From Kitasatospora sp. MAA4 (GTDB lineage Bacteria > Actinomycetota > Actinomycetes > Streptomycetales > Streptomycetaceae), in assembly GCF_029893355.1 (NCBI RefSeq), contig NZ_JARZAI010000002.1, forward strand, positions 434,001 through 498,000: a stretch of DNA of 64,000 bases, in the 5' to 3' direction. The position numbers and the translations under genes are program-made. The number at the start of each line of letters is the position of its first letter. Position 1 is the stretch's first letter. Below are positions 63,359 through 64,000 of this stretch, one piece after another. The notes under the pieces are model-generated. The model saw nothing but the letters and a program-made list of their open reading frames with translations. It searched no databases and was not told the origin of the DNA.

Positions 63359-64000
63359 GTGAAGCTCCGTCACCTCGCCGCCGTCGCGGCACTCTCGCTG
63401 CTGCCGCTCGGCAGCCCGGTCCTCGCCGGCACCGCGTCGGCCGAGCCGACGGTGGCCCTGGCCGGGACCGTCACGCCGGCCACCGTCGGCGCCCAGCGGC
63501 AGGGCGCGCTGCCGGCCGGGCAGCAGCTGTCCGTGGCCGTCAGCCTGAAGTTGCGCAACTCCGCCGAGCTGGACAGGTTCATCGCCGAGGTCAGCACCCC
63601 CGGCTCCGCCGAGCACGGCCACTACCTCACGCCTGCGCAGTTCACCGCCCAGTACGCCCCCAGCCAGTCCGACGTCCAGCGGGTGCAGGCCTATCTGCGC
63701 GGCCAGGGTCTGACCACGACCGCCGTCAGCGCCAACCGGCAGGTGGTCGACGTGACCGGCAGCGTGGCCCGCATCGATGCGGCGTTCCACACCACCGAGG
63801 CCAGCTACCTCGACCGGACCGAACGGCGCACCTTCTACGCCCCCGACAAGGCCGTCTCGCTGCCGGCCGGCGTGGCCTCCGTGGTCGCCGGCATATCCGG
63901 CCTCGACAACGTCGCGGTCCACCACCACAGTGCCGTGACGAGGGCCGACGAGAGCGCGAGCGCGGCTCCCACCCCGGGCCTCACCCCGAGCCAGTACGAC
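63359..64000 (+). CDS. S53 (sedolisin/kumamolisin-type) protease, N-terminal part (runs off the window)
   Basis: GTG 63359 with AGGAGG 5 bases upstream. The first 214 residues are visible: signal peptide (VKLRHLAAVAALSLLPLGSPVLA), then a Pro-kuma activation domain with VAVSLKLRNSAELDRFIAEV, TPGSAEHGHYLTPAQFTAQY and FHTTEASYLDRTERRTFYAP. The catalytic Ser-Glu-Asp domain lies beyond the window edge. These enzymes are secreted, acid-active and self-processed. The propeptide is highly typical, so the family call is firm even though the active site is not seen. Confidence 0.85.
   Translation, partial: MKLRHLAAVAALSLLPLGSPVLAGTASAEPTVALAGTVTPATVGAQRQGALPAGQQLSVAVSLKLRNSAELDRFIAEVSTPGSAEHGHYLTPAQFTAQYAPSQSDVQRVQAYLRGQGLTTTAVSANRQVVDVTGSVARIDAAFHTTEASYLDRTERRTFYAPDKAVSLPAGVASVVAGISGLDNVAVHHHSAVTRADESASAAPTPGLTPSQYD

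Overview
This is chromosomal DNA of a very high-GC actinomycete, most likely a member of the Streptomycetaceae. The signs are GC-rich third codon positions, frequent GTG (and one TTG) starts, many ATGA/GTGA translationally coupled junctions, a fused urease gamma/beta gene, GH64 and S53 secreted enzymes, Tat-type signal peptides and NB-ARC/TPR and LuxR/ATPase regulators. No rRNA, tRNA, CRISPR array or intact insertion sequence was recognised.

Layout. 1-7.2 kb: secreted proteins (C-terminal part of a galactose/glyoxal-oxidase-like copper enzyme, an excalibur protein, a large Ig-domain exoprotein, a BNR/Asp-box propeller protein). 7.4-8.9 kb: a small lipoprotein and a zinc-free quinone-oxidoreductase-type enzyme. 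8.9-24.4 kb: the most unusual region, an island with five paralogous agmatine-deiminase/PAD_porph family enzymes (three with Tat-type signal peptides, two cytosolic). It also holds divergent urease structural genes (ureAB fusion and ureC) without accessory genes, a complete family-5 (dipeptide/opine/nickel type) ABC importer, and three TetR regulators. Promoter elements are related: a TTGAC -35 box embedded in a palindrome precedes three of the transcription units. 24.4-33 kb: RNase H, a GDSL hydrolase, NADP-type glutamate dehydrogenase (ammonia assimilation), an EamA exporter with divergent LysR, pseudouridine catabolism (psuG-psuK) and a divergent second EF-Tu. 33-41.5 kb: small accessory and hypothetical genes, a clearly broken NB-ARC/TPR gene and a formyltransferase. 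41.6-45.8 kb: divergent beta-1,3-glucan-related exoenzymes. 45.8-55.8 kb: hydrolases, two orphan immunity-like genes, a fragment of a siderophore-type ABC ATPase, a cyanamide-hydratase-like HD protein, a ricin-domain plus aerolysin-like protein, MepB, a DUF3472-ricin protein and two secreted phosphatases. 55.8-64 kb: a large ATPase-LuxR regulator, a secreted protein of unknown function, a phosphoesterase-MFS-propeller operon and the start of an S53 (sedolisin/kumamolisin) protease.

Working model for the island (inference): guanidino compounds are deiminated outside (Tat enzymes) and inside the cell, the ABC importer brings in the substrate or product, a urease-like enzyme and glutamate dehydrogenase handle nitrogen release and capture, and TetR repressors control the units through palindromes lying on the -35 boxes. 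The substrate, the activity of the urease-like enzyme and the regulator-operator pairing are not proven by sequence.
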